From contig CAMWWH010000005.1 of assembly GCA_947177975.1 (NCBI GenBank), positions 1 through 38,773 on the forward strand: 38,773 bases of DNA, read 5' to 3'. The stretch is from an uncultured Clostridia bacterium. GTDB taxonomy: Bacteria > Bacillota > Clostridia > Christensenellales > Borkfalkiaceae. Position 1 is the stretch's first letter, and the number at the start of each line of letters is the position of its first letter. Both the position numbers and the translations under genes were made by a program. The notes beneath the pieces are model-generated. The model worked only from the letters and a program-made list of their open reading frames with translations, made no database searches and was not told the DNA's origin. Shown here one piece after another: positions 9,278-16,713 of this stretch.

Positions 9278-9349
9278 CTATTTATACACTCATACCCATA
9301 ACTATTCATTATTATAACTGTAACCGCTATTTATATTTTATCATAAATA

Positions 9350-9377
9350 AAGCCCCGCGGCAACCGCCGCGGGGCTT
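9350..9377 (-). terminator. Intrinsic terminator after KDPG aldolase
   Basis: Perfect 12-bp stem AAGCCCCGCGGC/GCCGCGGGGCTT (9350-9361, 9366-9377) with a 4-nt loop, followed on the minus strand by TTTATTTATG. It separates the aldolase gene from the lipoprotein promoter. Confidence 0.85.
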
Positions 9378-9387
9378 CAAACGTCAA

Positions 9388-9436
9388 TTGGAATTATTTA
9401 ACAAGATATCCGTTATTTTTGGAATTATTTAACAAG
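9388..9436. repeat. 18-bp direct repeat at the 3' end of the aldolase gene
   Basis: TTGGAATTATTTAACAAG occurs at 9388-9405 and again at 9419-9436. The second copy covers the last codons and stop of the aldolase gene; the first lies in the untranslated region, 31 bp away. It looks like a small tandem duplication of the gene tail. Confidence 0.85.
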
Positions 9437-10039
9437 TTCGACGGCTTTTTTGGTCGCTTCCTTAATTTCTTCGGGAGTACCCTTCATCATCCAGCTACCG
9501 CCGCACGCGATAATCTTGTCGTATGCGAGGTACTCGAGGATATTGTCAGCCGAAATACCGCCCGTGGGCATAATGTGCAGATAAGGGAACGCCGCGCAGA
9601 TTGCCTTGATGGTCTTTAATCCGCCGTAGTTGGACGCGGGGAAGAATTTGAGCGTCGTCAAGCCCTTAGCGATTGCCGCCATTGCCTCGGTGGGAGTTAC
9701 GATACCGGGCAGATACAGCATACCGTGCTCTGCGCAGCAGTCGGCAACTTCCTCGGAGAAGCCGGGGGATACGATAAATTTACTGCCCGCCGCAATAGCT
9801 CTTTCGCACTGGTCGCGGTTGATAACCGTGCCCGCGCCGACAAACATATCGGGGAACTTCTGCGTTGTCAGCTTGATAGCCTCCTCCGCGCAAGCCGTAC
9901 GGAAAGTGATTTCCGCGCAGGGCAGTCCGCCGTCGATGAGCGCCTGCATCTTGGGCAGAGTTTCGTCCAGAGAGTTGAGCACTACTACGGGCACTATCTT
10001 CATTTTCTTAATCTGTTCGATTATTTGTTCGTTGGTCAT
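9425..10039 (-). CDS. eda: KDPG/KHG aldolase (2-keto-3-deoxy-6-phosphogluconate aldolase)
   Basis: 204 residues, the usual length of a class I KDPG aldolase, which cleaves KDPG to pyruvate and glyceraldehyde 3-phosphate in the cytoplasm. Visible family motifs: CAEITFRT with active-site E43 and R47, VGAGTV (67-72), SPGFS (91-95), and LKFFPAS with the Schiff-base lysine K131. The GGAGGC ribosome site is 5-6 nt before the ATG. It has its own promoter and terminator. In pectin users this enzyme ends galacturonate catabolism, which fits the pectin genes at 20-38 kb, although the kinase and isomerases of that path are not in this window. Confidence 0.95.
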   Translation of the reverse strand: MTNEQIIEQIKKMKIVPVVVLNSLDETLPKMQALIDGGLPCAEITFRTACAEEAIKLTTQKFPDMFVGAGTVINRDQCERAIAAGSKFIVSPGFSEEVADCCAEHGMLYLPGIVTPTEAMAAIAKGLTTLKFFPASNYGGLKTIKAICAAFPYLHIMPTGGISADNILEYLAYDKIIACGGSWMMKGTPEEIKEATKKAVELVK

Positions 10040-10073
10040 AAATTGCCTCCATTAACTTTTATTACCAAGATTT

Positions 10074-10102
10074 ATTATATCACTCCTCCTTTTAATTTGC
10101 AA
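10074..10102 (-). promoter_or_regulatory. Promoter for the KDPG aldolase
   Basis: Minus strand TTGCAA (10097-10102), 17-bp spacer, TATAAT (10074-10079). The -35 box faces the plus-strand promoter of the CAT-like gene, with 27 bp between the two -35 boxes. Confidence 0.7.
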
Positions 10103-10129
10103 TACCCAAAAATAAAATTTTGCCCCGCG

Positions 10130-10159
10130 TTGACATACCCCGCGCCCTTATTGTATAAT
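10130..10159 (+). promoter_or_regulatory. Promoter for the CAT-like/TIR-like operon
   Basis: TTGACA (10130-10135), 18-bp spacer, TATAAT (10154-10159). Transcription would begin near 10166, leaving a leader of only about 8 nt before the ATG at 10174. Confidence 0.8.
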
Positions 10160-10173
10160 AAATAGGTAATATT

Positions 10174-10821
10174 ATGAAAATTATCGATATCGAAAACTGG
10201 AACAGAAAAGTAATTTATAAAAACTTTATCGGCTACACCAATCCGATTTTTTCCATCTCGGCGCGGCTGGACGTTACAAGCCTTTACGACTACTGCAAGC
10301 GCACGGGCGCGTCGTTTTTTACCACCTTTACCTTTATCGCCTGCAAGTGCTTAAACGCCGTCGAGGAGTTCCGCCTCCGCTTAAAAGAGGGCAACGTGGT
10401 TTTATACGACGTGATTAACCCCAGCTTTATCGTCAAAGGCACGGACGGAGTTATCTCGACCTGCCGCACGGAAATGTCGGAAAATTACCGTGAATATTAC
10501 GGCTCGGCGCGCGCGGCGCAGAAAGCCGCACAGGAGGCTTCGGGAGTAAGCTTTAACGGGGATAATCAGAACGACCTGTTCTTTATTTCCTGTATGCCGT
10601 GGGTTGACATACACTCCTTTTCCAACCCGTACGATATCGAAAACCCCGACATAAGCAGTATACCGCGCATTATGTGGAGCAAGTTCGTTCCCGAAAACGG
10701 CAGACTGAGAATGACCTTCGACGTAGCCGCACACCACGCGCTCATCGACGGTGAACCCGTTTGCAGAGCCATAAACCTCATTCAGGACGCGCTCGATAAT
10801 GTTGAAGAATTTTTAAAGTAA
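10174..10821 (+). CDS. Chloramphenicol acetyltransferase-like (CATase family) protein
   Basis: 215 residues, the length of classical trimeric CAT. The catalytic signature HHALIDG is present near the C-terminus, with base H188 and structural D192 in the exact H-x-x-x-D spacing of CAT enzymes. The N-terminal SFFTTFTFIACKCLNAVEEFR and the segment after FFISCMPWVDIHSF also match the family. It would transfer an acetyl group to a hydroxyl acceptor. Such divergent CAT-fold proteins are often not resistance enzymes, so the substrate is open. Only a weak AGGT site precedes the ATG and the predicted leader is very short. It is followed after 12 bp by the TIR-like gene, so the two are cotranscribed. 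Confidence 0.88.
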   Translation: MKIIDIENWNRKVIYKNFIGYTNPIFSISARLDVTSLYDYCKRTGASFFTTFTFIACKCLNAVEEFRLRLKEGNVVLYDVINPSFIVKGTDGVISTCRTEMSENYREYYGSARAAQKAAQEASGVSFNGDNQNDLFFISCMPWVDIHSFSNPYDIENPDISSIPRIMWSKFVPENGRLRMTFDVAAHHALIDGEPVCRAINLIQDALDNVEEFLK

Positions 10822-10833
10822 GGATAAAAGCAA

Positions 10834-12183
10834 ATGAAAGACAGAATTTTTATCGGTTGGAGCGGAAGCAACGAGGTTGCGCTCAAAGTCAAAAACGTTT
10901 TGGAAAACCGCTGCAATTACAAGTGTTCGATAGGCGGTAACTGCGAAAACGATTCCAAGATGTCGTCCGTCGGCGACACGGTTATTCAGCAGATTAAAAA
11001 CAGCAATCAGGCAATCATAATTTTTCAGAACCGCGCCGACGGTCAGGTGAGCAACAACCTCTTCTTCGAGCTGGGATATACCCTCGCTTCGTACGGCGTC
11101 GCCAAAATTCACTGCGTGCGCAGGGCAAGCGAACAGATTACTCTGCCCTCCGACTTCGACAGCGCGTTCGTCGAAGCAATTGACGATACGGACGAGGAAA
11201 AATTTATCGGCGGCATTGTGCGCTACTTCCTCGACAGGCAGAAGCTTTCTGTCAATACGAATAAAATGTACCTAATAGATAACCGCTATATAATCCGCGG
11301 CTTTATTCAGACGCACTTTTCCGAACAGGGCTCGAAGTGCTCTGACTACGAGCTGGCGCAGTACCTCCTCTTCTATATGCAGGCGGCGAATATGTTCGGC
11401 GACGTCAAGAAGGTGCAGGACGAGATACTTGCGTTTAAAGCGGCGAACCAGCACAACTTTTCCGCCGAGCTCGCGTTTTCCGTCAACATTTCGCTCGCGT
11501 TCTTCGAGTTGGTTTTAAACATTAAAAACGGCGAAAACGGCACTTTGTACATAGACAAAAACGCATACCATCAGTTCAAACAGCGCTACGACGCGCTTTG
11601 CACCGAGATTTCCGACGACCCACAGGGCATCTTCGACAACTGGGCAATGCTGTTTTTAAGCAATCATATGACCTACGGCAACAGTCTTTACACCAACTGT
11701 CCCGACCTTAGCGACGAGCGCCGCAAAAAGATTGCTCAGCGCGTCTGCGAATGGGCGGACAAAGCCGTGCAATACGCCGACGAGCTTGTAAAGTGCGCGC
11801 CCTTAGAGGAGAACAACGACCACATAGGTCTGCTGTCGTTCATGCTCGCATACACCTACCGCAACAGATTTTTGGCGGAAAGGATTTTGGGCAACGCCGA
11901 CTATCTGAAATGGCTGGAAATGACGAGAAAGGAGCGCGTTTCACTCAAAAAGCACTTCGGCTACGGCTCGATTGACACGCATTTAAGTGCGAATATAGAT
12001 ATGGAATATTACTTAAATCTTATCGAATATCTCAGCTTTGCCGAAGAACTCGATTTGGACGAGGACGACGTGGAAATATATCTCGACGAAATCAAAGACT
12101 ACCTCGACCGCGAAAAGAACAAGACCGACCAGAGCAAATATTTGGAGCGTATCGATTACATTTACAACAAACTTGCGGACTAA
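10834..12183 (+). CDS. TIR-like nucleotide-binding domain protein (PF10137-type) with helical C-terminus
   Basis: 449 residues. Residues ~4-135 match the predicted nucleotide-binding TIR-like family found in CBASS/Pycsar TIR effectors: start RIFIGWSGSN, a central AIIIFQNR strand, then NNLFFELGYTLASYG with candidate catalytic E79, and LPSDFD at 105-110. Family knowledge suggests NAD+ binding or cleavage when activated. Residues ~140-449 are mostly alpha-helical, acidic at the end, and not recognised; they may be the sensor or oligomerisation part. An AAGGA site precedes the ATG. It is the second gene of an operon with the CAT-like gene. No cyclase, Argonaute or CRISPR partner is adjacent, so a defence role is inference. 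Confidence 0.82.
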   Translation: MKDRIFIGWSGSNEVALKVKNVLENRCNYKCSIGGNCENDSKMSSVGDTVIQQIKNSNQAIIIFQNRADGQVSNNLFFELGYTLASYGVAKIHCVRRASEQITLPSDFDSAFVEAIDDTDEEKFIGGIVRYFLDRQKLSVNTNKMYLIDNRYIIRGFIQTHFSEQGSKCSDYELAQYLLFYMQAANMFGDVKKVQDEILAFKAANQHNFSAELAFSVNISLAFFELVLNIKNGENGTLYIDKNAYHQFKQRYDALCTEISDDPQGIFDNWAMLFLSNHMTYGNSLYTNCPDLSDERRKKIAQRVCEWADKAVQYADELVKCAPLEENNDHIGLLSFMLAYTYRNRFLAERILGNADYLKWLEMTRKERVSLKKHFGYGSIDTHLSANIDMEYYLNLIEYLSFAEELDLDEDDVEIYLDEIKDYLDREKNKTDQSKYLERIDYIYNKLAD

Positions 12184-12189
12184 ATAAAA

Positions 12190-12221
12190 AAGCCGCGCGG
12201 CGAAAATTCGCCGCGCGGCTT
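12190..12221. terminator. Intrinsic terminator between convergent genes
   Basis: Perfect 15-bp inverted repeat AAGCCGCGCGGCGAA/TTCGCCGCGCGGCTT (12190-12204, 12207-12221). The minus strand has the T-run (TTTTTTATTTA), so it is clearest for the helical-protein gene; it probably also stops the TIR-like operon. Confidence 0.82.
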
Positions 12222-12226
12222 AGGTT

Positions 12227-12666
12227 TTAGAGATAACTTTTCAGCTTTCTTTCGAAGCCTTCCTCTATCGCAATCAAATCGGTTAAGAGGTTTTTAACGT
12301 CGGTGTTCATAATCTTTTCGCCGTCGGTCAAAGAGGTCTTTAACGACGTTATGCCGTTTACCGTACCCTTAATCATCATCTGCGCGATGTTCTGTCTGGA
12401 GTTGTCGGTTGCGGCGTTCATCTTGATAGCCGACCACATCATCGCCTTCTTTATGGGCGAGGGCTCCTTCAGATCGAGGTCGTAGCGCGTTGCAAGGTGC
12501 GCCGCCTGCGAGCATATCTTCTCGTACTCCTCGTGCTCTCTCAAGAGCTCTTCCTTGATATCCTCGTCCTCCACCTCGGGCAGAAGGTCGGTGATGGAAA
12601 GCTGCGCGTACTGCGCGTTGCGGTAAATTTCGGCTAAAACTTCGCTGTCGCTTTTAAGATTGTCCA
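12227..12666 (-). CDS. Small all-alpha protein, possibly ferritin-like four-helix bundle
   Basis: 146 residues, function not recognised. The sequence reads as four amphipathic helices: SEVLAEIYRNAQYAQLSI, EDIKEELLREHEEYEKI, a middle pair around KKAMMWSAIKMNAATDN, and a last helix with LIAIEEGFERKL. The E-x-x-x and E-H-E-E-Y spacing recalls ferritin-like bundles but a full metal-ligand set cannot be assigned. No signal or membrane segment. The ATG at 12666 follows a GGAG site at 7 nt; an in-frame TTG at 12682 is less likely. A TATAAT-like -10 lies at 12717-12722 with a poor -35. Single gene, convergent with the TIR-like operon. Confidence 0.7.
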
Positions 12667-12743
12667 TTTTGTTCTCCTTCAAAATTTTGATACTATTACT
12701 TTGCGTAAAAGCTTAAATTATATGCAACCTGCGAAAAAAACGC

Positions 12744-12772
12744 TTGACTTGGGTTGTTTATTATGGTATATT
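12744..12772 (+). promoter_or_regulatory. Promoter for rplU-rpmA
   Basis: TTGACT (12744-12749), 17-bp spacer, TATATT (12767-12772), predicting transcription start near 12779. Confidence 0.75.
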
Positions 12773-12778
12773 TATCCA

Positions 12779-12885
12779 CGAGCCGTTCGGAACGGGCTTT
12801 TTTAAGTGCGCATTTTAAGCGTAGTGCGCCGCCTATGCCTTTGGCAACAACGTATCCGACGAGACTGGTTAGAGGAGGATTTTTT
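12779..12885 (+). promoter_or_regulatory. Ribosomal-protein L21-type leader
   Basis: A leader of about 107 nt precedes rplU. It starts with a bulged hairpin AGCCGTTCGGAACGGGCT (12781-12798) followed by a T-run, then a stem GCGCA...TGCGC (around 12818-12839) and the conserved-looking segment GCCTTTGGCAACAAC before the AGAGGAGGA ribosome site. Position and layout agree with the Rfam L21 leader that controls rplU operons in Firmicutes, where L21 itself is thought to bind. The match is from memory of layout, not a model search. Confidence 0.5.
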
Positions 12886-13323
12886 ATGTACGCGATTTTC
12901 GACAACGGAAACAAGCAATACAAGGTTTCCGTAGGCGACACCGTTAAGGTGGAAAAGCTCGCAGCCAAGGAAGGCGAAACCGTTACGTTCCCCGTTGTTA
13001 TGACGGCGGACGAGGGCGGCAAAATTGCTTGCGGCAGCGAGGTGGAAAAGGTTGTGGTTACCGCTGAGGTAATCGGTCACGGCAAGGACAAGAAGATTAT
13101 CGTCTTCAAGTACAAAGCCAAGAAGAACGAGAGAAAGAAGCAGGGTCACAGACAGCCCTACACCACCGTAAAGGTTACGGCTATCGGTGCAGGTGAAGTA
13201 AAGAAAGCGGCTGCCAAGAAAGCAGCTCCCGCAGCTGAAAAGGCTGCAACCGCAGAGAAGCCCGCTACCGCTCCCAAGAAGAGAGCTACCAAAAAGGTTG
13301 CGGAAACGCCCGCGGCTGAATAA
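12886..13323 (+). CDS. rplU: 50S ribosomal protein L21 with Ala/Lys-rich C-terminal extension
   Basis: 145 residues. Residues 1-101 are a complete L21: [14 protein letters not shown] start, [48 protein letters not shown]. Ordinary L21 ends there at about 100 residues; this one continues with ~42 residues of Ala, Lys, Pro and Thr. That tail is low-complexity and probably disordered, possibly contacting rRNA. The ATG at 12886 has a strong AGAGGAGGA site; an upstream in-frame ATG at 12754 lies before the promoter -10 and is not used. First gene of the rplU-rpmA operon. Confidence 0.96.
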   Translation: MYAIFDNGNKQYKVSVGDTVKVEKLAAKEGETVTFPVVMTADEGGKIACGSEVEKVVVTAEVIGHGKDKKIIVFKYKAKKNERKKQGHRQPYTTVKVTAIGAGEVKKAAAKKAAPAAEKAATAEKPATAPKKRATKKVAETPAAE

Positions 13324-13344
13324 TTGAAAGGAGATGCGACGAGT

Positions 13345-13620
13345 ATGATGTTAATTAAATTATTCGCCCACAAGAAGGGCGGCGGCTCTACCGATAACGG
13401 CAGAGACAGTAATCCCAAATACCTCGGCGTTAAGCGTGCCGACGGCCAGAAAGTTCTTGCGGGTAATATCCTCGTAAGACAGCGCGGCAGCAAGTTCAAG
13501 CCCGGCAACAACGTAGGCATCGGCAAGGACGACACTCTGTTCGCCCTCATCGACGGCACGGTTAAGTTCGAAAGAGTGGGCAAAGACGGCAAGCAGGTTT
13601 CCGTTTACCCCGTAGCTTAA
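13345..13620 (+). CDS. rpmA: 50S ribosomal protein L27 with cleavable N-terminal extension
   Basis: 91 residues. The core is clear: [15 protein letters not shown] at the N-terminus and [39 protein letters not shown]. Before AHKK there is a short extension ending in KLF, the Firmicutes L27 arrangement in which the Prp protease cuts between Phe and Ala to expose the mature end. Either ATG at 13345 or 13348 could start it; a GAAAGGAG site lies 11-14 nt upstream. In most Firmicutes prp sits between rplU and rpmA; here the gap is only 21 bp. The GTPase gene obg, often next, is also absent. Confidence 0.95.
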   Translation: MMLIKLFAHKKGGGSTDNGRDSNPKYLGVKRADGQKVLAGNILVRQRGSKFKPGNNVGIGKDDTLFALIDGTVKFERVGKDGKQVSVYPVA

Positions 13621-13630
13621 ATCGGATTAT

Positions 13631-13657
13631 AAAGCGAGAGCAAAATGCTCTCGCTTT
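13631..13657 (+). terminator. Intrinsic terminator after rpmA
   Basis: 12-bp stem AAAGCGAGAGCA/TGCTCTCGCTTT (13631-13642, 13646-13657) with a 3-nt loop and AT-rich tail AATATTTTATT. Confidence 0.8.
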
Positions 13658-13679
13658 AATATTTTATTGAGGTATTTTT

Positions 13680-14156
13680 ATGAAAGTGCGCCCCGTTCAG
13701 TTAAGCGACTACCCCGCATTTAAAAAACTTTTCTGCGACTACTATACCGAGCTCGACTGCGAGGAGGACCCCCTCCCCCTTTTCGACGACTGCCTTTTGC
13801 CCGACTTGAAAGCGGGGCTGTTCGAGGTCGGTATTTGCGAAATCGAAGGCGCGGTTGTCGGCTTTGTCATTTTCCAGATTGACGATATTTTAAACGACTG
13901 GAATTTCAAAGAGGGCTGCGGCGACGTGCGCGAGCTGTACGTTGCTCCCGCCTTCCGCCGCCAAAGTTTGGGCACTGCGCTTTTGCAGTATGCCGAAGCG
14001 GCTCTCATAAAATCGGGCGCAACCGAAATTTATACCCTTCCCGTCGAGGAGTGCGAAAGTTTTTTTATCGCCCGCGGTTATACCGACGGCGGCGAATATT
14101 GCGCCGAAGCCGACAACAAAGTGTTCATCAAAAATATGGACAAATCGGATTTTTAG
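13680..14156 (+). CDS. GNAT family N-acetyltransferase
   Basis: 158 residues, one GNAT domain. The start MKVRPVQLSDYPAFKKLF is the usual beta1-alpha1, the strand-loop VRELYVAPAFRRQSLGTALL carries the acetyl-CoA pyrophosphate-binding R/Q-x-x-G-x-A pattern, and the C-terminal ESFFIARGYT is the typical FY-x-x-x-GF region. It would acetylate an amine from acetyl-CoA; the acceptor is unknown. A TGAGG site precedes the ATG. It lies 23 bp beyond the rpmA terminator; the next gene's promoter is inside its 3' end. Confidence 0.9.
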   Translation: MKVRPVQLSDYPAFKKLFCDYYTELDCEEDPLPLFDDCLLPDLKAGLFEVGICEIEGAVVGFVIFQIDDILNDWNFKEGCGDVRELYVAPAFRRQSLGTALLQYAEAALIKSGATEIYTLPVEECESFFIARGYTDGGEYCAEADNKVFIKNMDKSDF

Positions 14157-14165
14157 TGATATAAT
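14137..14165 (+). promoter_or_regulatory. Extended -10 promoter for a leaderless AraC gene
   Basis: TGGACA (14137-14142), 17-bp spacer ending in TGA (an extended -10), then TATAAT (14160-14165). Seven bases after the -10 is the A of the AraC ATG (14172), so the transcript would start at or next to the start codon. Confidence 0.65.
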
Positions 14166-14171
14166 ACGGAT

Positions 14172-14912
14172 ATGAACGACATTACTTTTGCGGGCGGGGT
14201 CAACGCCGCGGAAGAGGCGAAAGAGCACGTGCACGGCGACTACGAAATAATTCTTTTCAATAGCGCGGGCTTTTTTTACGCCGACGGCTTGAAAAACGCA
14301 GTCCCACAAAACGGAGTTGCGGTTATACCCCCTCTCTTAAAACACCGCGCAGAGTGCGGGAACGCGGTGCGCGCAATACTCGATAAGGCGCTGTTGCCCG
14401 TCAAATCGGCTTTGACAATAGACGCGGAAAGCGCGGAAGAAATACGGCACGTAATAGCGCGCGCGTGTGCGCTTTTCAATGAGAGCGCCGTTAAAAACGA
14501 GGGAGTGCTTTCCGCTTACGGCAATCTTTTAGCCGCGTTAATTGCCGCATATTCCGCACCCAACGGCTATTCTCCCGCCGTTCAGGCGGTTCTGGACGAC
14601 TTGGAAAAGCATATCGGCGACGCCACCTATTCGCTCGAAGGCTTTATCCGTTCACTGCCCTTAAATTATGACTACGTGCGAAAGCTGTTTAAAAAAGAGG
14701 TCGGAGTAACTCCGCACGACTACCTCACGCGCGCGCGTATGCTCAGGGCGAAAACCATACTTTTATCGGGAGTGACCAACCGCTACTCCGACTATTCGGT
14801 GACGCAGATTGCCGAAGCGTGCGGATACTCCGAACCGCTTTACTTTTCGCGGGTGTTCAAAAAATATTACGGCGTTGCGCCGTCCTACTATACCAAAAAC
14901 GAAAGAGGATAA
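14172..14912 (+). CDS. AraC family transcriptional regulator
   Basis: 246 residues. The N-terminal ~100 residues look like a cupin-type effector-binding part (HVHGDYEIILFNSAG). The C-terminal ~100 residues are the double helix-turn-helix of AraC/XylS proteins: YSLEGFIRSLPLNYDYVRKL, then VTQIAEACGYSEPLYFSRVF and FKKYYGVAPSYY. No ribosome site is seen before the ATG, in keeping with the promoter placed directly on it. The following lipid-kinase-like gene starts 5 bp after the stop, so the two form an operon. The ligand and targets are unknown. Confidence 0.93.
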   Translation: MNDITFAGGVNAAEEAKEHVHGDYEIILFNSAGFFYADGLKNAVPQNGVAVIPPLLKHRAECGNAVRAILDKALLPVKSALTIDAESAEEIRHVIARACALFNESAVKNEGVLSAYGNLLAALIAAYSAPNGYSPAVQAVLDDLEKHIGDATYSLEGFIRSLPLNYDYVRKLFKKEVGVTPHDYLTRARMLRAKTILLSGVTNRYSDYSVTQIAEACGYSEPLYFSRVFKKYYGVAPSYYTKNERG

Positions 14913-14917
14913 AAATT

Positions 14918-15766
14918 ATGAAATACAAAGTTCTTTACAACCCCTTTGCGGGCAGAGTTAACGACACGGCTTTTTTCGACAGGCTTAAAGCCGCGCTCGA
15001 AGGCGACGAGCTCGAATACTACGACATAACGAAAATTACTTACTCCGAATTTTTGCCGAACGTGCAAGACGGCGAGGCGGTAATAATCGCGGGCGGCGAC
15101 GGCACGCTCAACCGCTTTATCAACGAGACCGACGGTATGGATATAACCGCGCCCGTGTACTACTTTGCGGCGGGCAACGGTAACGATTTCTGGACGGATA
15201 TAGGTAAAAAGGCGGGCGACAAGCCCGTGGAACTTGCGCCCTATATCAAGGATTTGCCCACCGTTACGGTCAACGGTAAGACGCATAAGTTTATCAACGG
15301 CGTCGGCTACGGCATTGACGGCTACTGCTGCGAGGTGGGCGACAAGCTCAAAGCCGCCGATAAGAAGGTCGACTACACCGGCATTGCAATCAAGGGGCTT
15401 TTATTCCACTTCAAGCCCGCCACCGCGAAAGTCACCGTCGACGGCGTTACCACTACCTTTAAAAACGTGTGGATTGCCCCCACTATGAACGGCAGAATGT
15501 ACGGCGGCGGTATGCTGCCCACTCCCGAACAGGACAGGCTGAACCCCGAACGCACCGTATCCACCTGCATTTTCTACGGCAAGGGCAGATTGAAGATACT
15601 GACCATATTCCCCAAGATATTCAAGGGCGAGCACGTCAAAAAGACCAAGAACGTTGCAATTATGAGCGGCAAGGAAGTCACCGTGGAATTCGACAAGCCC
15701 TGTGCGCTACAGATTGACGGCGAAACGGTTTTAAACGTTACCAAGTACACCGTTACGACAAAATAA
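14918..15766 (+). CDS. Diacylglycerol kinase catalytic-domain protein (DagK/YegS family)
   Basis: 282 residues. It begins KYKVLYNPFAGR, the usual DAGK_cat first strand, with the nucleotide-binding GGDGTLNRFIN (59-69) and the second conserved AAGNGNDF. The C-terminal half matches the LCB5/YegS substrate domain (INGVGYGIDGYCCEVG, APTMNGRMYGGGMLPTP). It would phosphorylate a lipid such as diacylglycerol at the membrane face. The ATG at 14918 has a GAAAGAGG site 9 nt upstream; the open frame extends into the araC-like gene but those codons are not used. Paired with the AraC regulator. Confidence 0.93.
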   Translation: MKYKVLYNPFAGRVNDTAFFDRLKAALEGDELEYYDITKITYSEFLPNVQDGEAVIIAGGDGTLNRFINETDGMDITAPVYYFAAGNGNDFWTDIGKKAGDKPVELAPYIKDLPTVTVNGKTHKFINGVGYGIDGYCCEVGDKLKAADKKVDYTGIAIKGLLFHFKPATAKVTVDGVTTTFKNVWIAPTMNGRMYGGGMLPTPEQDRLNPERTVSTCIFYGKGRLKILTIFPKIFKGEHVKKTKNVAIMSGKEVTVEFDKPCALQIDGETVLNVTKYTVTTK

Positions 15767-15777
15767 ATTCAATACAA

Positions 15778-15815
15778 AAGGCGGGCGCATTTTCAATGCG
15801 CCCGCCTTCCTTTTT
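15778..15815. terminator. Bidirectional intrinsic terminator
   Basis: Perfect 14-bp stem AAGGCGGGCGCATT/AATGCGCCCGCCTT (15778-15791, 15795-15808), 3-nt loop, plus-strand T-run, and TTTTGTATTG on the minus strand. It serves the lipid kinase gene and the convergent ABC exporter operon. Confidence 0.86.
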
Positions 15816-16713
15816 ATTTTGCTTTTTTGCCGCGGATAAAATTGATTGCCACATATACGCCGACCAACAGCGCGACTGCGGCAAGCATAACCGCGTACAT
15901 AACTCCGATACTCACGCTCTTATCAAAGAAATACAGGTTGCAATCGACGGAATCACTTATTCCCTTCACCACTTCGGCGGGAAAGCCGATATCGGTCATT
16001 TCCTTGAAAACTCCGCCCATCATATGGTTGCGCACGAGCGACGTGCCGTACGTTCCGGGGAGAAACATAACCGCGTTCCTGACCACCGCTCCGAACTGCG
16101 ACAGCGGCATATACGCGCCGCAGATAAAGCCGTAGCCTGCCGACACGATTGTTCCCACCGCCGTTATCTGCCCCTGCGACGAGAGGAACGTATTGATTAT
16201 TGCGGACAGCACCGTGCCGAACAGCGTTAAAATTACGACGTCCGAAAGAATGAGCATCACGTCGGCAAAGGTCAGAAACCAGCCAGTAATCGCAAGATAT
16301 ACAAAGCACAGCGCCGTCGCTATAAGGCATATTACCAACGTGCTTATCACTGTCGCGGCGTAATAGGCAAGCGCAAGCGTCGACTGCTTTACGGGCGACG
16401 TCAGAAGGTCGTCGCGCGCGCCGTTCACTTTGTCCTGCACCATTAAAAAGTTTGCGCAGAAAGCAACAGTCACGCACGAAACGGCAATCAGTGAAGAACA
16501 AAGCTCGCCTCCCACTAATCCCGAAATAATCTTGTCGCTGACTTCAAAACCTTCGGGAAGATTTTGCTTAAACGTGTCACGGTAGACGTTTGCCAAAAAG
16601 GTCGCAAACAGCACGAGCAATATAAGGGGCGTTATAAGCGAGGTGAACACCATGCCCTTGTCCTTTAAAAACAGCTTGATATTGCGCTTGGTTAAGTATA
16701 GAAATGTACTCAT
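15814..16713 (-). CDS. ABC-2 type transporter permease
   Basis: 299 residues. An N-terminal cytoplasmic start and first membrane helix (MVFTSLITPLILLVLFATFL) are followed by an extracellular loop (about 45-95) and five further hydrophobic helices, ending in a basic tail. This is the ABC2_membrane fold used by drug and antibiotic exporters. It overlaps the ATPase gene by 4 bp (ATGA) and has a GGAGG site inside that gene, so translation is coupled. With the ATPase it forms an exporter of unknown substrate. Last gene of a four-gene operon headed by a LytTR regulator. Confidence 0.93.
   Translation of the reverse strand: MSTFLYLTKRNIKLFLKDKGMVFTSLITPLILLVLFATFLANVYRDTFKQNLPEGFEVSDKIISGLVGGELCSSLIAVSCVTVAFCANFLMVQDKVNGARDDLLTSPVKQSTLALAYYAATVISTLVICLIATALCFVYLAITGWFLTFADVMLILSDVVILTLFGTVLSAIINTFLSSQGQITAVGTIVSAGYGFICGAYMPLSQFGAVVRNAVMFLPGTYGTSLVRNHMMGGVFKEMTDIGFPAEVVKGISDSVDCNLYFFDKSVSIGVMYAVMLAAVALLVGVYVAINFIRGKKAK

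Noticed and set aside
10174-10821. Calling the CAT-like gene a chloramphenicol resistance gene
   Set aside because: Catalytic H-x-x-x-D-G is present, but the rest is divergent and the gene is paired with a TIR-like gene; resistance cannot be read from sequence.
12781-12803. Hairpin plus T-run at the start of the rplU leader as a true transcription terminator
   Set aside because: It begins within a few bases of the predicted transcription start, too early for normal termination; more likely part of the leader fold.
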